Source: Inia geoffrensis (taxonomy: Eukaryota; Chordata; Mammalia; Artiodactyla; Iniidae). From it: a stretch of 64,000 nt of DNA. Position 1 is the first letter of the stretch. The number at the start of each line of letters is the position of its first letter. The notes under the pieces were generated by a model that was not told where the DNA came from, did no database searches, and saw only the letters and a list, made by a program, of their open reading frames with translations. Positions 10,657 through 22,904 of this stretch are shown here, in pieces. Both the position numbers and the translations under genes were made by a program. Location: NCBI GenBank assembly GCA_036417435.1, contig CM070901.1, positions 6,298,001 to 6,362,000 on the forward strand, read 5' to 3'.

Positions 10657-11237
10657 ATCCCTTATGTTTGATTTTATACTCCCTGACATACACAGTGATA
10701 CACAGAATATGATGAGTTAACTAATACTTGGTTTATAAACAAGGATTTTCTTTTTTTATTGACATATAGTTGATTTATAATGTGTTAGTTTCTGGTGTAC
10801 AGCAAAGTGATTCAGTTATATATAATGTTCTTTTCCATTATAGTTTATTACAAGATACTGAATATCTGTGCTATACAGTAGGACTTTGTTGGTTATCTTT
10901 TATATATAGTCGCGTGTATATGTTAATCCCAAACTCCTAATTTATCCCTCCACTCACCTTTCCCCTTTGATAACCATAAGTTTTTATGTCTGTGAGTCTT
11001 TTTCTGTTTTGTAAATAAGTTCATTTGTATCATATTTTAGATTCCACATATAAGTGATATCACATGGTATTTGTCTTATCTTTCTGGCTTCACTCAGTAT
11101 GATCTCTAGGTCCACCCATTTGCTGCAAATGGCAGCAAATTTTATTTTTTAATTTTTTTTAATTTTGTGAAGTATAGTTGATCTACAATGTTATGGACAT
11201 TATTTTATTCTTTTTTATGCCTGAGTAGTATTCTATT

Positions 11238-11254
11238 GTGTGTATATGTATATA

Positions 11255-11313
<59 letters not shown>

Positions 11314-11314
11314 C
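11238..11314. repeat. (TG)n(TA)n(CA)n microsatellite
   Basis: GTGTGTATATG..., then about 20 TA units, then CACACACAC. It lies at the end of the ORF2 / start of the 3' UTR of the enclosing L1 and probably expanded from the AT-rich ATATATACA segment of that element. Confidence 0.92.
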
Positions 11315-11518
11315 AAAATCTTTTTCATCCATCCATCTGTTGATGGACATTTAGGTTGCTGCCATGTCTCGGCTATTATAAATAGTGCTGCAGTGAACAT
11401 GGGGGTGCATGTATCTTTTTGAATTAGAATTTCCTCCAGATATATGCTCAAGAGTGGGATTGCTGGATCATATGGCAACTTTATTTTTAGTTTTCCAAGG
11501 ATCCTCCATACAGTTCTC

Positions 11519-12397
11519 CTAGTGGCTGTACCAGTTTACATTCCCATCAACTATGTAGGAGGGTTCCTTTTTTTCCACGCCCTCTCCATCATTTATGTGT
11601 AGACTTTTGATGATGGCCATGCTGACTGGTGTGAGGTGATACCTCATTGTATTTTTTATTTGTGTTTCTTTAATAATTAGCGATGTTGAGCATTTTTTCA
11701 TGTTCCTGTTGGCCATTTGGATCTCTTCTTTGGAGAAATGTCTATTTAGATCTTCTGTCCATTTTTTAATTGAGCTGTTTGATTTTTTGATATTGAGCTG
11801 TATGAGCTGTTTCTATATTTAGGAAATTAATCCCTTGTAGGTTAGATCGTTTGTGGGTATTTTTTCCCAGCCTGTAGATTGTCTTTTTGTTTGGTTTATG
11901 GTTTCCTTTGCTATGCAGAAGGTTTTAAGTTTAATGAGGTGCCATTTGTTTGCTTTTGTTTTTACTTCCATTACTCTAGAAGACGGATCCAAAAAGATAT
12001 TGCTGCCGTTTATGCCAAAGAGTGTTCTGCCTTTGTTTTCCCCTAGAAACTTTACAGTATCCAGTCTTATATTTAGGTCTTTAATCGATTTGGAGTTCAT
12101 TTTTGTGTATGGTATTAGAGAATGTTCTAATTTCATGCTTTTACATGTAGCTGTCCAGTTTTCCCATCACCACTTATTGAGGAGATTGTCTTTTGTCCAT
12201 TGTATAGTCTTGCCTCCTTTGTGGTAGACTAATTGACCGTAGGTGCATTGGTTTATTTCTGGGCTTTCTATCCTGTTACATTGATCTATATATATGTTTT
12301 TGTGCCAGCACCATACTTTTTTGATTACTGTAGCTTTATAGTATAGTTTGAAGTCAGGGGGCCTGATTCTTCTGGCTCCGTTTTGCTTTCTCAACAT
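11519..12397 (-). pseudogene. L1 ORF2 C-terminal region, broken
   Basis: Three separate frames give successive parts of the ORF2 C-terminus. 12167-12397 contains [20 protein letters not shown] and WCWHKN; 11819-12136 contains MKLEHSLIPYTKMNSK, IKDLNIRL and KRQSTGWEKI; 11519-11716 contains [19 protein letters not shown]. Frameshifts separate them, so no functional protein is made. Confidence 0.88.
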
Positions 12398-12645
12398 TGC
12401 TATTTGGGGTCTTCTGTGTTTCCATGTAAATCTTAAAATTTTTGTTCTATTTCAGTGAAAGATGCCACTGGCAATTTGATAGGGATTGCATTGAATCTGT
12501 AGATTGCCTTGGGTAGTATATCATTTTAATATTGATTCTTCCAATGCAAGAAAATGGTACATCTTTCCATCTGTTTTTGTCATCTTCAGTTTCTTTCATC
12601 AGCATCTTATAGTTTTCAGAAAATAGGTGTTTTGCCTTTTTAGGT

Positions 12646-12650
<5 letters not shown>

Positions 12651-12676
<26 letters not shown>

Positions 12677-12869
12677 GGTGGTATGCAGGCCTCTCGCTGT
12701 TGTGGCCTGTCCCGTTGTGAAGCACAGGCTACGGACACGCAGGCTCAGTGGCCATGGCTCATGGGCCTACCTGTTTCTTGGCATGTGGGATCTTCCCAGA
12801 CCAGGGCACGAACCCATGTCCCCTGCATTGGCAGGCGGACTCTCAACCACTGCGCCACCAGGGAAGCCC
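12651..12869 (-). mobile_element. CHR-2-type SINE, complete, in L1
   Basis: A T-run of about 25 (tail) is followed by the reverse complement of CHR-2, ending CACCAGGGAAGCCC. A perfect 11-bp target duplication, TTAGGTAGTTT, lies at 12640-12650 and 12870-12880. The insertion split the L1 ORF2 sequence, so it is younger than that L1. Confidence 0.95.
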
Positions 12870-13151
12870 TTAGGTAGTTTTATTACTAGGTTTTTACTCT
12901 TTTTTGATGGGATGGCAAATGGGATTGTTTCCTGATTTCTCTTTCTGATCTTTTGTTGTTAGTGTATAGAAAGGCCACATATTTCTGTGTATTAATCTTG
13001 TATCCTGTAATTTTACCAAATTCATTGATGAGCTCTAGGATTTTTTATGTATCGTATCATGTCATCTGCAAACAGTGACAATTTTGTTTCTTCTTTGCCA
13101 ATTTGGATTACTTTTATTTCTTTTTCTACTCTGATTGCTGTGGCCAGAATA

Positions 13152-13432
13152 TTTAATGATGGCCATTCTGACCAGTGTGAAGTCATACCTCCATTGTAGT
13201 TCTGATTTGCATTTCTCTAATAATTAGCGATGTTGAGCATTTTTTCATGTATCTATTGTCCACCTATATGTCTTCTTTGGAGAAATGTCTATTTAGGTCT
13301 TCTGCCCAATTTTTAATTGGGTTGTTTTTTTTTTTGTTATTGTGCTGTATGAACTCTTTGTAGATTTTGGAAATTAAGCCCTTGTCAGTCAGATTGTTTG
13401 CAAATATTTTCTTCTAGTCTGTGATGACTTTC
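13152..13432 (-). mobile_element. L1 ORF2 C-terminal fragment
   Basis: Antisense ORF2 C-terminal sequence (GATGGCCATTCTGACC, then TAATAATTAGCGATGTTGAG, then AGAAATGTCTATTTAG). It covers the same part of L1 as 11590-11880, so it is a separate copy or a duplicated piece and not a continuation of 10752-13151. Confidence 0.85.
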
Positions 13433-13449
13433 TTATTAAGAAAACTTTA

Positions 13450-13930
13450 TTCTCCCCAAAGTATTTTGATGTGAGCATTTTGTTGGGAGAGAATTCTCCA
13501 TGAGTCTCACACTTCTGCACATCTTTTATCAGGTTCTGCTTTATACTATTTTTTCAAGGATATTAAACAGCCTAGGAATTTAGAGATGCTGTCTCCTTGA
13601 GGGCAGAGTTCAAAATTCTTTCTTGAGCAGAAAAATCAATATGATATCATTTTAGTATAGTTGGGCAGGTTTGCTAGCAGCTCTCCATATACTCTTGGGG
13701 GGTTCTAAAACTGGCCTTGCTCAGTCATGACACAACTCTTGATTGTGCATCATCCATCTGGGCCCATCCTCGACGTCCCTGTGGGACTCGGAGGGGAGAG
13801 ATAAAAGGAACTAATGTGAATGTGAAGCTCATGCTGCCTGCTGATCCATGAGTGATTAAGTTCCTTGCTTTTGATCAAGAGTCTCATGTCTTCTATGAAG
13901 GCTTGGCAGAATAACTTGTTGGTTTGGAGT
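13450..13930 (+). other. Possible solo LTR or LTR remnant
   Basis: A locally GC-richer block, with GGGACTCGGAGGGGAG followed by GATAAAAGG (TATA-like), then about 75 bases later GTGATTAAGTTCCTTGC and AAGAGTCTCATGTC. This resembles the U3/R/U5 order of gammaretroviral-type LTRs, where a poly-A signal near TTCCTTGC precedes the AGAGTCTC segment. No clear TG...CA ends or target duplication were found, so the assignment is an inference. Confidence 0.35.
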
Positions 13931-15125
13931 AGGGAATGGCCTCAAATCCTACACAGTTAATGTAAATGAGACTCAAATTTTCTGCAAAGTAAATTTTAGT
14001 TTTTTTTTTTTATCACTTATCATAAGATTTCTAGAAATTTGAAATTTATCTGATCTCAGACAGTCATCTGGCTAAGAAAAGCTGAATCTTGTTGACTGTT
14101 TATCTTGGTGTAACTTGTGGTTTGTAAATTGAACTTAGGAAGTAATTTTTTGTAAGTAAGAAAGAAGAATTTTTATGATATTCCAAAAGCGGTTTGGCAA
14201 AGAGAAATTAGTGAGAAATGCTATTTGGATGAAAACTTCCAGACAAAATTGTAAGTCTGTTTAAATTTAATTTTATCTTTTCCCTCAACATGTACATGGC
14301 CGTATTTAGACACTATATTGTAATCCAACGTATGGTTTCTCAAAACTTTTGATCAAATTTTTTTCTCTTCCATTTTGAAACAAATTCTTTTTGTTTAAGC
14401 TCCAGATAAAGTAATTGAAACCATCTTGTGTAACATACACACGAACATCAAAAATGAAAGTCACACTCCATGAGGCTAGATTCTCTCACTATGTGAAGTG
14501 CTCAAGAGCTGAGGCTGGTGGCAAACATGGTGGTCTTCATTTATGGCATTTACCCAGTAAGTTAATCAGTAGGTAGAATTGCCATATTACAACTTTTAAT
14601 CCTCTCTGGTTCTTTTCTCCCCTGTCTCCCTTCCTTTCTTCTTCCTCTATCTTCTCTCTATCCCTCTCTCTTTGCCGTTATTTGCTGCTGTTTGTTTGCT
14701 GCTCTCTCGTTGTTTAATTAATTTATGTTTTATATGAAAATTATAAAACTCCATTGCTATTAGTTTTAACAAATTTAGTATTCATTTTATTATATTGTCA
14801 CTGAACTGGAAAGACACAGGGAAACCACATTGCTGGGAATCACTTAATCCAATGTACATCACTGCCAACAATGATATTTATTTCCACAAGAGTAGTAACA
14901 GTATAGTTGCTAAAAAATATTGATCTACAACTACTGAATGGCCAGGAATGTGCCTGTTTGACTTCTCTGTATCGATGCTACATGCAAGTACTTAGAGATT
15001 GCTGTACCTAGAGTATTAGTAAGCACATCCTTCTCAAGTTCAGTTTTATAATAACCTGATAAATACATATAAAACAGAATCTCAGACATTAATGGATATC
15101 AGAAATTACTTGGTGCAAGGAGCCA
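13931..15125. other. Unassigned DNA with a pyrimidine-rich patch
   Basis: No gene seen. A C/T-rich low-complexity patch lies at about 14615-14680. The rest is AT-rich sequence without a repeat I can name. Confidence 0.5.
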
Positions 15126-15129
15126 GAGA

Positions 15130-15345
15130 GGCTAGGTTTGAAATGTGCCTTCACCATTATACTCAATGTAAAACACTGAAATTGTGATTTTACCTTCTGT
15201 TTTCTCATCTCAAAAATGGAGATGATTATAGCACTTATTTATAGTACTGTCAAATATTAACCTATATACCACATATAGAACAATGTTTGGCATTTATATA
15301 GGTCTGATTATTGTCAGTGTTATTATTATAAATAAATCCAGAAGT
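15130..15345 (+). mobile_element. MIR SINE
   Basis: Order of blocks fits MIR: ACCTTCTGTTTTCTCATCTC, AAAAATGGAGATGATTATAG, then GTTTGGCATTTATATAGG. A short GCCAAAGGTCACAGA at about 15350 may be part of another MIR in the opposite orientation. Confidence 0.6.
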
Positions 15346-15632
15346 TTGCCAAAGGTCACAGATTTGGATCTAAAAAACAGATACATGTACTGCAAGTGAC
15401 CAGTGTGGATCCTCATAAATTTCTAAAATAACTTCTGAATCCTTGCTAGTTGATTGTCAGTGTCACCTCATTGATGTTAAGTATATCTTACTGTATTAAA
15501 AGTACTTTGAAAATTAACAGCTCTCTAAAAACTGCAATTGTTACGTGAAATATATATTCAATAACATACCATAGAATTTAAAATTTGCAGATTTCTAAGT
15601 GAAATATATCATCTTTCATTCTGGGTTGTCTT

Positions 15633-15975
15633 TTTCTTAAATTTATTTAATTTATTTATTTATGGCTGCATTGGGTCTTCATTGTTGTACATGGGTTTTC
15701 TCTAGTTGTGAGGATCAGGGGTCTACTCTTTGTTGCATTGCACGTGCTTCTCATTGTGGTGGCTTGTTGCAGAGCACGGGCTCTAGACACACGGGCTTCT
15801 GTAGTTGTGGCACGTGGGCTCAGTAGTTGTGGCTCACGGGCTCTAGAGCACAGGCTCAATAGTTGTGGTACATGGGTTATTTGCTCTGCACATGTGGGAT
15901 CTTCCTGGACCAGGGCTTGAACCTGTGTCCCCTGCATTGGCAGGCAGATTCTTAACCACTGCACCACCAGGAAAG
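15633..15975 (-). mobile_element. CHR-1-type SINE, complete, with target duplication
   Basis: Reverse complement of the long CHR-type SINE: (ATTT)n tail at 15637-15662, then the body with repeated TAGTTGTGGC-type blocks (15797-15870) and the tRNA-like head ending CCACTGCACCACCAGGAAAG. A 17-bp direct repeat, TCATTCTGGGTTGTCTT, lies at 15616-15632 and 15976-15992. Open frames on both strands here are translations of the SINE. Confidence 0.93.
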
Positions 15976-15992
15976 TCATTCTGGGTTGTCTT

Positions 15993-16630
15993 AAAGTTTA
16001 TCTTTCCTACACTATTAGTCTCAAGCCAAGTACCAATTGTATTTCAGCCTAATCATTAAAACCTATTTGTTCAAAAAGACTGTAGAATTGGTATAATATT
16101 TATTATCTATCATCTATCCAGCTTATTTTAAGAATAGTCAGAAGGAGACTTTATCTGGAGATTAACAGCAATAACACAAAAGCCAACAAGAGGCAAGTCA
16201 CCTAAAACTAAAATCCACTGTGCAGTGAATTATAATAGAAGTATACAAAGGAGAACATGGAAACCTTTGGTATCTGAATCAGTGAGCATGAAAAAATAAG
16301 GCAACTCAGAGCAGATAATATTAAGGTACTATATTTAAATTCAAATGGCAGGAAAGCAATATTTTAGCATGACTTTGGGCCTGACTTGCTGCTTCATTCA
16401 TAAAACTCTGTTAGATCTTTTGTCAAAAATGTTTAACTAGTTTTCAGAGTCTGTCCTGCACACCATCAAAGCTTCTAGACAGTTTTCTTTATGATGGGTC
16501 TCTGGCTACTATTCACACACATTTCTTTTACCAAGTTGAAGTCTACCATTTCTGAAACTCATTTCTTTCCCCATATGTCAAAGGTATTGACAATTTCTTT
16601 CACATCACCAGAGAAACTTTCCAGTGTTAT
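15993..16630. other. Unassigned DNA
   Basis: No gene or nameable repeat in about 640 bases. Confidence 0.5.
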
Positions 16631-16634
16631 TTAA

Positions 16635-17118
16635 AATTTTTTTCAGCTTTATTGAGATATTATTGACATACAACATATGTAAGTTTTAAGGCTTATAATG
16701 TGGTGATTTGTTACATGTATGACTTCCAAAATGATCACCACAGTAAAGTTAGTTAATACCACCATCTCCTCACATAATTACCATTTTTCTCTTTTGGTGG
16801 GAATGTTTAAGACCTACTCTCATAACAAGTCTCAAGTACATAATACAGTATTGTTAATTATAGTCACCATGTTGAACATTAGATCTGCAGAATTTATTCA
16901 TCTTATAGCTGGACATTGGTACCCTTTGACCAACAGCTCCTGATTTCCCCCACACCCTGGTCCTTAGCAATGACCATTATAGTCTGTATTTCTGTGAGTT
17001 CAGCTTTCTTTGATTCCACATATGAGTGAGAACATACAGAATTTGTGTTTCTCCCTCTGACTTATTTCACTTAGCGTAACATCCTCAATATCTATTTATG
17101 TTGCTGTAAATGCCAGTT
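16635..17118 (-). mobile_element. Old L1 3' UTR (L1MA/L1MB-type)
   Basis: Begins with a T-run and CAGCTTTATTGAGATAT, the antisense 3' end of old L1s, then TAATGTGGTGATTTGTTACA, GTTGTTAATTATAGTCACC-like sequence near 16850 and GATTCCACATATGAGTGAGA near 17010. It ends in the TGCTGTAAATG region close to the end of ORF2. The open frame at 16719-16943 is a shadow of it. Confidence 0.88.
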
Positions 17119-18825
17119 CCAGTGTAATTTAACACTCTCCAGGTTTACATGCATGCCAGGATAGAAATAATGCTTCATAAATAATCTGTTTTATAAGTTT
17201 TCATTCTTTTATTTTAACATGAGATTGTGTGTTATACCTCTAAAGTCTAGACTGTTATTCTGTGTTAAGACAGGATTCTTCCCTCTTTGGACACAGTGAT
17301 TAATGAAGGAATTTTTATAATATTCCAAAATGGCAGTCAAATCCCAAACTCTTGGAATATGAAAATATGAGAATTGTGTTGAATTTCAAGTTAGGAAAAC
17401 TTGGATATAACATCATTATGCATTTACTAAATAGTACAACCTTGGCTTCTTTGACATGCCTTCTTTCAGATTGATTTGTTTTTATCAGATCAACTTTTGC
17501 ATGGAAATCAAATTCTTTTTGTATATTTCTAAGCTCTTCAATTTCCTTTTATTAAATAATAATAATACATCAAAATCCATCCACAAGTATAGAATGAAGA
17601 TAAAAAGTGAAAAATAAATTTGAAACATACTTAGAAAGCAAAGACTAATGAAAAATGAACAATCATCAAGCTTACTTGATTCACAAGTTATTTCTCATTG
17701 AAGTAAATCTTGAAGTTTTGGAATGGTCTTTCTTACATGTAATGATTTTTTTTTATGGTTTTATTTTCCTAATCAATTAGGATTACCAGATAAATACAGG
17801 AATTATTTTGAATTTCAGATAAAAAACAAATATTGTATGGAATATGCATAAACTAAAAGCTTTTTCTTTATCTCAAACTCAAATTTTACTGGGGGTCCTA
17901 TATTTTTATTAGTCTCTCAACCCTCATTATTATGATAAACTGAAAGTAACTGAGATAAACAATGTTGATATGATAAATGTCCTTTAACAAATTCATCAGC
18001 TTTATAGCTCAGTTTATCATAAATCAGAATACTAATGAATTTTAAAGCTGTGTAATTCAATTATCTGTCAAGAATGTTAGTTTCTTATAAAATACTATTG
18101 TCCAGATAACTATTGCATCTAAATTCATTTCTCATAGTTTATGCCTGGGAGTTTAATTTACCTATGCCTCTACTTTATTTCAAAAATATTTAGAGGTTTT
18201 TATACAAATATAAAAATAGAGTAAGATTATAGCAATCAAATGAGAAAATTGAAGTGGCAAAAGAAAAGCCTCTCATTAAACACTCGTTTCTCTCATGGTA
18301 CTTCTGATGTGTCAGAACCACTATGTTCGTACTAATCCTGGTTTACCACTTGTAGTTGTGTTAACCGCTCCTCATCCAGCATAATTTCATTTTACTTCTC
18401 ATTCCAATCACTCTCTTCTTGCCACATCCTAATTTATCAATGCTTCTGTTCTCATCTGGCCAGCTCAGAAATTTGTTAAATTACCACATTCCATGTTCTG
18501 AAAATCGCACTTGTATAAATTCTGCTTAAGACAGTGTCTCAGCTTTTTGAATAGATTGTACAACCGAATTGTTCCATATTGTTTTTAGATTTTGCTAAAA
18601 GCCCTAACTCCTCCCTCTACATAATTTCTTTTAAGTCTTTGTTTTCTTCTCATTTTGGTGGTTGGTTTGGGTTTTTTAAAGAACCTAGAAATTGACAATT
18701 ATCTATATAAGAATAGCTAATATTCTACCAAAGTCATTTTGTCAGCAGTCAAATTTGTTTCCTTTTTCTCTTACCTTAATTTTCTCAAATCACTACTGAA
18801 GGAAAAAAATGAAATGCTGTAAAAG
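17119..18825. other. Unassigned AT-rich DNA
   Basis: About 1.7 kb with no open frame of note, no RNA gene and no repeat I can name. It may be single-copy sequence. Confidence 0.5.
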
Positions 18826-18830
18826 ATTAC

Positions 18831-19311
18831 TGTGGTAGGCAGAATAGTATAGGGACTCCCAAAATATCCACATCCTAATCCCTAGAATTTGTGAAAATGT
18901 TACCGTATATGGCAAAAGGGACTTTGTAGGTAAGATTAAGTTCAGGACCTTGAGATGCAGAGATTATCCTGGATGATCAAATAGGGCCCAACCTAATTAT
19001 ATGGATTCTTAAAATGGAAACCTTCCTGGCTAGATTCTGAAGATGTGAGTATTGAAAAATGGTCAGGGAGATGCACTGTTGGTCACTTTGTAGATGGAGC
19101 AATGAGGCCACAAGCCAAGGAATGTGGACAAACTCTAGATGCTCGAAAAGACAGGGAAAGAGATTATCCTCTAGAGCCTTCAGAAAAGACATCTTGATTT
19201 TTGGCCCACATCAGACTGCTAACCTATAAAACTGTAAGCTAATAAATTTATATTAAGTCAATAACTTTTGGGCAATTTGGAAACGAATTTCACAACTGTA
19301 GGACACTAATG
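18831..19311 (+). mobile_element. MLT1-type solo LTR (ERVL-MaLR)
   Basis: Full-length LTR: starts TGTGGTAGGCAGAATA and includes CCTAATCCCTAGAATTTGTG, GGCAAAAGGGACTTTG, GAGATTATCCTGGATGA, CAAGCCAAGGAATG, AACTGTAAGCTAATAAATTT (poly-A signal AATAAA) and a terminal ACACTAATG. A 5-bp duplication, ATTAC, flanks it at 18826-18830 and 19312-19316, as expected for this class. The internal region is lost by LTR-LTR recombination. The open frame at 18977-19192 is a shadow. Confidence 0.88.
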
Positions 19312-19316
19312 ATTAC

Positions 19317-20340
19317 CTTTCCTGATTTTATAATCACCAGTTATTCAGATCCCTTGGTAATAATTGCTTAATGATATATTTATCTGCTTTATATCAGCTC
19401 TAAAGTAAAACAACTAGTTTCGAAGAATGAGGTTTTACTTTACTTAATTAAAATAAAAGTTAATGGTTATTAAAGGTAATAAATGAGTTGATATTTTTCC
19501 AGTAGCTATTGGATATTGGAAGAGACATTGTGCTTGAAATCAAAATGGCATGAACAATTGGTAACAGAATAAAGTAGCTTTGAAATATTTAAACATGAAA
19601 ATCAGTTAGGATATAGAGAATACAACATTATGAAATGGGAGCCTATTGTCTGAAAGTTTCTTTTACTTAAACATTTTTTCTAGTACTGATTACAAAGGAC
19701 CAAAGGTGAAAAGAGTATAAATTAGGTCTTTATTAGCATGATTACAGAGTCATTAGTGTTCTGGGAATTTTATGCCATTTCCATTTATGTTTCTAAGAGA
19801 TGATCTCTTAGAAATATAGACTATTGTGTAGATTGACAATCTTTGTCACACTGAGAATATCTTCCTCACTTCTTAGATTTGGAAAAAGTAAAAACAAAGA
19901 TCTTTAGACTTAAATGAGACAGGACATATATGATATTTATAAATGGACATGCTATACCTATATATTGCAGTGAGGTTATAATAAGTTATAAGAATATTTA
20001 TGGAAAATATCTTGGAATGCTTGTATATTGTGTAACAAGTTTAGCTTGCTGTGTCATTCGGAAACTTAAACATAAAAGTAAATCTGTGGTGTGCTTTTTG
20101 TGAATTCTTGGATAAGGTCAATTAAGGAAAGTTCAGATGTTCCCACTCTCAAATACTCTAATGGACACAATTGTTGAGATAAGTGAGAAGATAGAAATAC
20201 TGGAATAAATAAATATTTACTTGATAAGGATTATAATTTAGCTCATTTCTGAGTTTGTCATCCCATACGGTGTCACTGGGAAGTCTTTCAGTGAATTTTC
20301 TTGTAATTTCTGCTTTCCACGTAAAATGTTCTGCATAGGG
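19317..20340. other. Unassigned AT-rich DNA
   Basis: About 1 kb without gene or nameable repeat. A short inverted motif (TTCTAAGAGATGATCTCTTAGAA) is centred near 19803 and is described in the findings. Confidence 0.5.
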
Positions 20341-20344
20341 TCCA

Positions 20345-20826
20345 TTACTTGCCTACTGCTGCTATAATATACTACTAAAAACTTGGTGACTTAACAACAC
20401 AAATTTATTATCTTATAGTTCTGGAAGTCAGAAGTCTGAAATGGGTCTTACTGGGCTACAATAAAGGTGCCCACAGGACTGCATTCCTTTCTGGTAGCTC
20501 TACGGGAGAATCTGTTTCCTGGCCTTTTCCAGCTTTGAGAGGCTGCCTGTATCCTTGGCTGTGTCTTCATCCTCTGTCTTCAATGCCCAGCATTTAAATG
20601 TCTGATTCCATTGTCATAGCTCTGACTCTGGCCCTCTGATGCCTTCTTATAAAGACTCTTGTGATTACACTAGGCCCTTGGGGATAATCCAGAATAATCT
20701 TCCTATCACATGATTCTTAATCACATCTACAAAGTCTCTTTTTTTACCATTTAAGGTGACATTCATAAATTCTGGGATTAAGGCATGATGAGTCTCTTTG
20801 GGGATAATTGTTCTGCCTACTACTTA
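20345..20826 (-). mobile_element. MLT1-type LTR (ERVL-MaLR), reverse orientation
   Basis: Reverse complement of the same LTR class as 18831-19311: CACAAATTTATTATCTTATA (inverse poly-A signal), GAAGTCAGAAGTCTGAAATG, GCATTCCTTTCTGGTAGCTC, TTGTGATTACACTAGGCCC, ATAATCCAGAATAATCTTCC and GTTCTGCCTACTACT at the right end. No clean target duplication was found. It differs in its middle part from the first copy, so it is likely another MLT1 subtype. Confidence 0.83.
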
Positions 20827-20829
20827 AGG

Positions 20830-22900
20830 TAAACACTCTTCTTTAATCTCAAATAAATCATTGTCTGTAAAAGTTAGCCATTGGAAAAATAGTATATATT
20901 TACTTTAATATAGCTATTTAAAAGTGTGGGAGTCACAGACAACTGAAAAGAACGCTGTATGCATGTCAGCGCAATACATTTCAAAGACTGGAAAAGAACG
21001 CTGAGATTAGAGTTTGTGAAAGATATAATTGATGAGTGAGATTCTTGAATTGATTCTAGCTACCTAACACTCACAAGACATCAGTTTCCTGGGAAGGCAC
21101 CACGGAGCACTCTCGGGAAGGGTAGCTTGTGTCACTTAATCAGTGTTCACACATCCCTCATGTCTGACTATCAGGAAAGCATTATACTCAGTGTTAGAGA
21201 TGGGGAAAATAAACATTTAGTGATTTTCTTATTTTTCTGGGGGAGGGGGGCAATTGTAATTTTGTCAACTGTTAGATTCTTTGGCAGTTTGGAACTTGTT
21301 TTTCTCTGTTTATCCAAAAATTCCATGCTCTCTCACTCAGCCTAATACAGGACTTTCTTGACCTGAACTTCAAAAGAGTATCATTCTAATTATAAACACC
21401 TATCAATGCAGGTCTCTAATGCTATAAATCCTGAAGCATATTTTCATGATACATAGATACACTTTTTAATGACCAAGAATTCTAGCCTGGCATAATTATC
21501 ATAGTTGGCAATAGGTTAGCATATCTAAAAAAAAGTGTTAGCATTTATTAACATTTTCTGTGAGCAATCAGCTAATAGATGTATTTACACATTCATATGT
21601 ACAAAGGCAGAGTATGTGATAAGAATACAAATATTATCTTCATTTTAACTTAATTATATTCAGTACTACAATGTCAGTGCATTATTGGATAAAATGAAAG
21701 TATAAGTTAATATTTAAAAAACAAGCAGTAAAATGACCAAAGAAAAGGAAATGTTCCAGGCAGAAATTTCTTTTCTCTGTAGAGAAAATATAGACTGACT
21801 TTGCTACTCTTTAGAAAAATACTCACTAAAGTAACTATGAAGATTTGCTGTTAATATTTCCCCTAAAAAAGAAACTTCAATTTATTCAAAGTTATTTTTT
21901 AATAATTTCTTTGCTGTCAAATATCAGCCCTTTTATAGTACTGAGAACATAGTAAAAATAATAGAAAAACAGTGTGTTGAGGTTATCTTTCTGGCCCTGG
22001 TACCTTCAAGTAAAAAAAGTTAACTGCTGAGCACAGCAGTGCTCAAAGAATTCATGCAGCGAGCAGCTGCCTACTTTGGGAAAACATGTGTTTAAAAATA
22101 CCTTCTGCTCCAGGTACTTTTGCTTTTATAGTCCAATAAGTTTCAGCTGCACTCAAGGACAAGACTCAGGAAATCAAGATGTTTCAATAGAAACTGCTCT
22201 AAATAGTTTAATGGATGAAATTAGTCTTTGTGTCTACACAAAACTAGTAGATCAATAACTTTGTTATATATTTGACTTTCTCAAAGAATAATTTAGACTA
22301 GTTTCCATGTCCATAATTAATGTTCTATTTAATTAAACAATCATACTGATAAGTTTAGAGAGATATATGAAAAAATTAATTTCCCTGAGTCTTTAATTTT
22401 AATTAAAATCAAATTAAGGTCCCAAGTTTGAAAGTTATCATTTTAAAGGTATACTATTAAGGCTGACTCTTCTAAGTAGAACACTGAAGCTATTTTTGCA
22501 ATCAGTTTTGTTCTTTGATGGCAGCAATTTTTGATGGTATTCTCAATACTGGAGTAAGTAGTCACAAATAAAAACTAAAATTTTAAAAGGTTGACACAAA
22601 AACAATTTTAAGCACATATATGGTTATTCTTAGCTTTTTTAATCTTTGAGAAAATAATGTTATATTTTTAATTTCAAGTAAAGATTTATATCATGTATCA
22701 AAATTGTTTCTATTTAATTTTATGACATAAAATTATGGTGTACTTACACTATCATGAGCAGGGATTTTTATTTGCTTGAAATTTTATCAATATTTTGCTC
22801 ACAAGATATCAAATAGTTTAATGTTTTCAAACATTCATATAATTGATCCATATGTTCACATTCAATTCATCTATCATTTAGGATTCAGAGGTTTTATTTG
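20830..22900. other. Unassigned AT-rich DNA
   Basis: About 2 kb with no supported gene or repeat. Short open frames (21127-21345, 22076-22258) show no domain and no start or splice context. Confidence 0.5.
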
Positions 22901-22904
22901 GTCC

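Larger units (their letters stand above)
10752..13151 (-). mobile_element. L1, 5'-truncated, with nested SINE
   Basis: Minus-strand L1 from its 3' end (T-run at 10752, then antisense 3' UTR to about 11230) through the ORF2 C-terminal half into RT just past the catalytic core, where sequence antisense to a Phe-Ala-Asp-Asp box lies at about 13055-13075. A TA/TG microsatellite sits at 11238-11314 and a CHR-2 SINE at 12651-12869. At about 13152 it abuts a second L1 piece that repeats the ORF2 C-terminal region. Confidence 0.92.

Noticed and set aside
11238..11314. Repeated Tyr-Ile / Thr-His peptides in frames at 11233-11478 and 11240-11422
   Set aside because: They come from translating a TA/TG microsatellite.
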